From NZWG01 sp964478995 (GTDB lineage: Bacteria > Fidelibacterota > Marinisomatia > Marinisomatales > UBA1611), in assembly GCA_964478995.1 (NCBI GenBank), contig CAYZJY010000011.1:1-35192 (forward strand): a DNA stretch of 35,192 nt, given 5' to 3'. The notes under the pieces are model-generated. The model made no database searches, was not told the origin of the DNA, and was given only the letters and a program-made list of their open reading frames with translations. This document shows positions 32,160 to 35,192 of the stretch, piece by piece (within the stretch, counting starts at the first letter, position 1; every line of letters begins with the position of its first letter). A program made the position numbers and the translations under genes.

Positions 32160-33416
32160 TCAATATCTCTGTTCGGGCTGTATGACCCAGTCTGCGTTAT
32201 AGAGATCGATGAAAGTAGGGGCTATTCTGTCTACATGTGAATTTTCTGCGATGCTATAAAAAATTCCGATCCGACCAGTATCTGGACCAAAATGTCTTCC
32301 ATTATTCTGTGTCTTTCCCCGCCATTGACCTAATGCGACCATCTCAAATTCAGTAAATGTTTTCTTGACTAGATCATAAACAGCATTTCCAAGTAGAGTG
32401 GTTTCAATGCTATTATCAAGCTCGTGTTTCGGGGTCCAAATATTTTCTCCAAGAAGCCATGGCCCTTTCGCAATTGCTTTAGACTTACCCGTTATCTTTA
32501 ATCGAAGTTCTTCTTCATTTACAGCCACTATTTTGGAATTGAGATCTGCGATCTTGATCTCTTCTGGAGCAAATGGAAGGGTTTGACCGCGCACATTATC
32601 AACTAGATGAAATCTAAAGAGTCGATCCTTTATGACCTGAGGACACTCATGGGTTTCTCCAACCTCATGCCTATCTGGTAACCAGAGATCAGCCTCGTCC
32701 TCATTGAACCAAACATGATCCATGTTCCAACGATCACCTCTATCAGAAAATCTAGGTGGGTCTGAAAGTAGATCTGCTTTCGCTCCCTTTAAGACCAATC
32801 CTTTTTCAGGGTAACTATCCTCCCATCGGTGGGAGACCGTAGGGGTGAAGTTATTAGGAAGACGGCGCTCCCCATCAGGAAGTTTTTCCCATTTATCTAG
32901 ACCAGCATTAATTGATTCTAAAACAACATCCGGGTTCAATGAGTTAACGGAGGTCAATAATGCCCCACTTGGACTGCATACGTATATCCCTTGTCTTGTT
33001 CCACCCAATTTTTTGTAGTGACCTTCGTTAGCCATTTTTTGAAACATGGAGGCATCCTCTTCATCTGAGCCTTGCAATCTCCATACCTCATCCGTTGCAG
33101 GGATAAACTTCTTGGACATGTTTATGACTCTTGAATCTGACCAGACGGACCGCCGGCCTGCTGCACCATTATTTCATGTGCATCCGAGAGGATGTCCATT
33201 CATCACCCATAGCAATAGAGGCTTCTGCTCCATGTCTGAATCCATCAATCCATCATAGAAAGAACTGCGCCATGGGATCTCTGCCCAAGCAAGTTCGTCT
33301 TTGGTTGGTTTAATGAATTCCTGCCACATGTCATAGGTCTCTTCGCTTAAGTGAAATGCTTGTTGATTCCCTGTACATCCAAAAACAAGGATCACAAGTA
33401 ATGACAATTTTTTCAA
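32160..33416 (-). CDS. Lipoprotein with thioredoxin-like Cys-Thr-Sec motif, candidate selenoprotein
   Basis: Two frames that ordinary gene finding would keep apart are one gene: the upstream frame ends at TGA (33174-33176) and the same frame continues without another stop to 32160. The TGA follows NGHPLGCT, so with selenocysteine the motif is GC(79)T-U(81)-NNG. This redox-type motif sits in a thioredoxin-like context: PLLLWVMNG strand before it, later SKKFIPATDEVWRL and TRQGIYVCSPSGALL. The start chosen is TTG at 33416, giving a perfect lipoprotein signal MKKLSLLVILVFGC; a TTG at 33464 lies on a TATAAT box. The product is ~418 residues. The C-terminal ~230 residues, rich in tryptophan, are not recognised. 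A GC-rich hairpin follows the TGA. Upstream is an SGNH hydrolase lipoprotein gene. Read as two pieces, neither makes a sensible protein. Confidence 0.82.
33142..33176 (-). promoter_or_regulatory. Candidate bacterial SECIS element of the lipoprotein selenoprotein gene
   Basis: After the UGA (33176-33174) come 13 bases, then stem CAGGC (33160-33156), a bulged C, GG, loop CGGU (33152-33149), CC and closing GUCUG (33146-33142). The apical loop begins at nucleotide 22 after the UGA and has G at position 2, the same spacing as in the bcp gene of this window. It is one of few GC-rich hairpins in this AT-rich sequence. Pairing was done by hand. Confidence 0.6.
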
Positions 33417-33455
33417 TGATTCGCCTATAAGTGATAAAAAATTTACATTAATATG

Positions 33456-33483
33456 ATTATACAAAAAACATGATCAATGATAA
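33456..33483 (-). promoter_or_regulatory. Promoter candidate for the selenoprotein lipoprotein gene
   Basis: On the minus strand TTATCA (33483-33478), a 16-base spacer and a perfect TATAAT (33461-33456). Transcription would begin near 33449, which places the TTG at 33464 upstream of the start and supports the TTG at 33416 as the initiation codon. The -35 box is weak. Confidence 0.4.
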
Positions 33484-33525
33484 TATGATGATTTAATTCT
33501 TTTAACATGACTTTATGAAATGGTC

Positions 33526-34287
33526 TTAATATCCTTCATGATTCAAACTGTCAACAAGTCCTTTGATCTCGTTGGTCCATATCTCATATCCATTTTCATT
33601 GATATGTATTCCATCGCGACTCAAAGTTGTATCTAAGACAGCTTCATCGTTTAAGAAGAGTGAGTGTAGTTCTACTATCTTGAACTCTTTATTGTCTTTT
33701 AAAATTGAATTGGTCTGGTTCACTTGTTCGTTTACCGTTGGGCTGTAGTCAGGTAATAGAAAATTATAATCCACCTTTTTGACCTCAAGATATTGTGGAT
33801 TGTTAACTGGCAGGATCGTCTGGATGATGATCTCAGTTTTAGGACTTTTTTCTTTTATTTTTCTACAGATCTTTAGGATGTTTTCTGCAACGTGTTTAGG
33901 AGTTATGTATGGTCTATCATGGTTATCGCTCCAAAATTCATTGACCCCGATCATGAGGAATACGCCTATTGGCTGATAATGGATTATCTCTTCTAGTCTA
34001 TTGAGAACTCCATCAGTATAGTCACCAGATATCCCTCTATTGACAATATTCTTGGCATTGAATCTTTTGCCCCAGTCACCGCCACCTTTGGTAATGCTAT
34101 TGCCCAAGAAGACGATCTTGTTGGTCCCGATCGGCTTATCCTTGAATTCTTTGATCCTCTTGAAATAAATGTTTTTTTGCCATTCCAATTGATCCTTGAT
34201 ATTGGTATCTGGATCAGGATATAGGTCTCTGGTGATCTCGCAACCAGTTAAAAACAGCAAGGTAATTGATATGAAAATCAATTTCAT
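33526..34287 (-). CDS. SGNH/GDSL hydrolase lipoprotein
   Basis: A 253-residue lipoprotein with signal MKLIFISITLLFLTGC (Cys16 is the lipid site). The SGNH blocks are all visible: nucleophile Ser64 in FLGNSIT, the glycine in NRGISGD (85-89), Asn116 in MIGVNEFW, and the Asp225/His228 pair in SRDGIHIN. Such enzymes are esterases or lipases, and many surface members remove acetyl groups from glycans. A carbohydrate esterase role would fit the glycan-related neighbours but is inference. It lies between the TonB-dependent receptor and the selenoprotein lipoprotein on the same strand, with gaps of 69 and about 109 bases, so an operon is possible but not compact. An 8-bp inverted repeat (34301-34323) lies just upstream. 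Confidence 0.92.
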   Translation of the reverse strand: MKLIFISITLLFLTGCEITRDLYPDPDTNIKDQLEWQKNIYFKRIKEFKDKPIGTNKIVFLGNSITKGGGDWGKRFNAKNIVNRGISGDYTDGVLNRLEEIIHYQPIGVFLMIGVNEFWSDNHDRPYITPKHVAENILKICRKIKEKSPKTEIIIQTILPVNNPQYLEVKKVDYNFLLPDYSPTVNEQVNQTNSILKDNKEFKIVELHSLFLNDEAVLDTTLSRDGIHINENGYEIWTNEIKGLVDSLNHEGY

Positions 34288-34356
34288 GGACGATAGATCG
34301 AATGATATCCAATGAATATCATTGTGTATTAATACGAAGAGATCGTCTAGTTTGTT

Positions 34357-35192
34357 CTAGAATGCAAAGCGAAAGCCAAGGTCAATGGTGCTTCCATAAT
34401 GTTGCTCCTGGCTCTTTGCTCTTTGATCTCTAGGTACTCTACTCAGTAGGTCTGCAATGTCAGGATTCAGACTTACTCGTGCTCCTTCTCCATTTTCTCC
34501 ACCTGTCGGGTCATAGTAAGAAAATAATGCGGGATCTAGAATTTCTTCATAGATGGAATCATCAAAGTCTGGATCATATGGATTATATCCTCTTAGCCTA
34601 GTGATGTCTACGGCCTCCGTGAGGTTACTGATGTTCAGGTATAATTCTAATCCTTTGACCGGTAATTTTTGTTTCACGGATAGATCATATCGTCTATAGG
34701 CATCTGTATCTTCTCTTAGTCCAGGCCAAAAGTTCGTTGTTGAGAATACATTGGATATGTAGTTCATGGACAAGCGCCCAGAAAATCCCTTGTAATCATA
34801 GCCTAGCGAAATGTTAATAATATCCCTTGGCTGATCCAGTAGACGATCCACGTACAGACTGTCTAGATTTTGAGTGATGACCTGAAAGGACGGATCAAAT
34901 ATCACCTTTGTCTCTATGACCGTTCTCGGGTATTTGACCTCTGAATTCGTTCTAGTATAATTGGCATTGAATACCAATCCTCTCAACAATCTTGGTAGAT
35001 ACCAGAATCTTGTCTGATAGTCGATCTCAAATCCGTCCAATGTGACCTCATAGGGATTATTGGCCTTGTAATTATTGATCCTATATGTCTCAGTGAATCC
35101 AGGCAAGCCATACAGACTTGCGTCAGTGATGTATCTTTGACCACTGCTAAAGATCAGTCCCTCGATCTTTTTTGTGAAATAACTGAAACTCA
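34357..35192 (-). CDS. TonB-dependent receptor, C-terminal part (5' end outside window)
   Basis: The frame is open to the end of the window, so the gene continues beyond 35192; about 278 C-terminal residues are visible. They look like the last strands of a TonB-dependent outer membrane receptor: SFSYFTKKIEGLIF, VTLDGFEIDYQTRFWYLP, GLVFNANYTRTNSEV, NISLGYDYKGFSGRLSMNYIS, YRRYDLSVKQKLPVKGLELYLNISNLTE, and the terminal strand TIDLGFRFAF ending in phenylalanine. An ORF beginning at TTG 35106 is internal. The cargo cannot be told from this part. It is followed by the SGNH hydrolase gene 69 bases downstream. Confidence 0.88.
   Translation of the reverse strand, partial: SFSYFTKKIEGLIFSSGQRYITDASLYGLPGFTETYRINNYKANNPYEVTLDGFEIDYQTRFWYLPRLLRGLVFNANYTRTNSEVKYPRTVIETKVIFDPSFQVITQNLDSLYVDRLLDQPRDIINISLGYDYKGFSGRLSMNYISNVFSTTNFWPGLREDTDAYRRYDLSVKQKLPVKGLELYLNISNLTEAVDITRLRGYNPYDPDFDDSIYEEILDPALFSYYDPTGGENGEGARVSLNPDIADLLSRVPRDQRAKSQEQHYGSTIDLGFRFAF

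Noticed and set aside
32160..33119. Separate 319-residue protein starting at ATG 33119
   Set aside because: The frame is open upstream to the TGA and beyond it to a lipoprotein signal; starting at 33119 would cut a thioredoxin-like domain in half and leave no ribosome binding site.

Overview
The window looks like a compact, AT-rich chromosome segment from an uncultivated marine bacterium of the FCB group, most likely Candidatus Marinimicrobia (SAR406) or a close relative. Three predicted secreted proteins end in a type IX secretion sorting domain with the (Y/S)PNPFNP signature. There are also a TonB-dependent receptor, a propeller/barrel outer membrane protein, several lipoproteins and an exosortase cassette. 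The phylum assignment is inference. Genes are tightly packed, often with ATGA or TAATG overlaps, and no gene-free stretch exceeds 300 bases; the longest is 27030-27253.

Layout. 1-5708 (+): end of a propeller/barrel outer membrane protein, radA, a tRNA-guanine transglycosylase whose usual zinc ligands are all missing, a Nudix hydrolase, and a Bcp/PrxQ peroxiredoxin with an in-frame TGA at the peroxidatic cysteine. 5705-7821: a short, degenerate AMP-ligase-like gene (-) and a transglutaminase-like protein (+). 7843-12778 (-): a five-gene tyrosine degradation operon (HisC-type aminotransferase, HPPD, FAA hydrolase, homogentisate dioxygenase, flavin-reductase-like protein). 12866-16561 (+): sfsA, an Ig-like lipoprotein, a mannose-1-phosphate guanylyltransferase and a small unknown protein. 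16641-21351 (+): an EF-G2-type translation factor behind a clear promoter, a HIT protein, a small membrane protein and a sodium:solute symporter. 21411-21483: tRNA-Asn.

From 21.5 kb on, the content is cell surface. On the minus strand is an exosortase cassette: a 1455-residue adhesin with a T9SS tail, an overlooked 59-residue peptide that is little more than a signal peptide plus a CTERM-like sorting signal, an XrtF-like exosortase, and a membrane protein like exosortase-associated partners. A good sigma-54 promoter match with a repeated upstream motif precedes it. An O-antigen ligase-like gene lies upstream. On the plus strand are a LamG/dockerin protein and a PNGase F-like glycosidase with a cohesin-like region, both with T9SS tails. 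On the minus strand are a lipoprotein split by an in-frame TGA in a Cys-Thr-TGA motif, an SGNH hydrolase lipoprotein and the end of a TonB-dependent receptor.

Main discoveries: (1) two independent in-frame TGA codons, both best read as selenocysteine and both followed by a hairpin whose apical loop starts at nucleotide 22 after the UGA; (2) the exosortase cassette with its tiny candidate substrate, a T9SS-tailed adhesin and a probable sigma-54 promoter; (3) the zinc-site-less Tgt. A mannose-nucleotide enzyme, an O-antigen ligase-like protein, an N-glycanase and surface proteins together suggest investment in glycan and surface chemistry.
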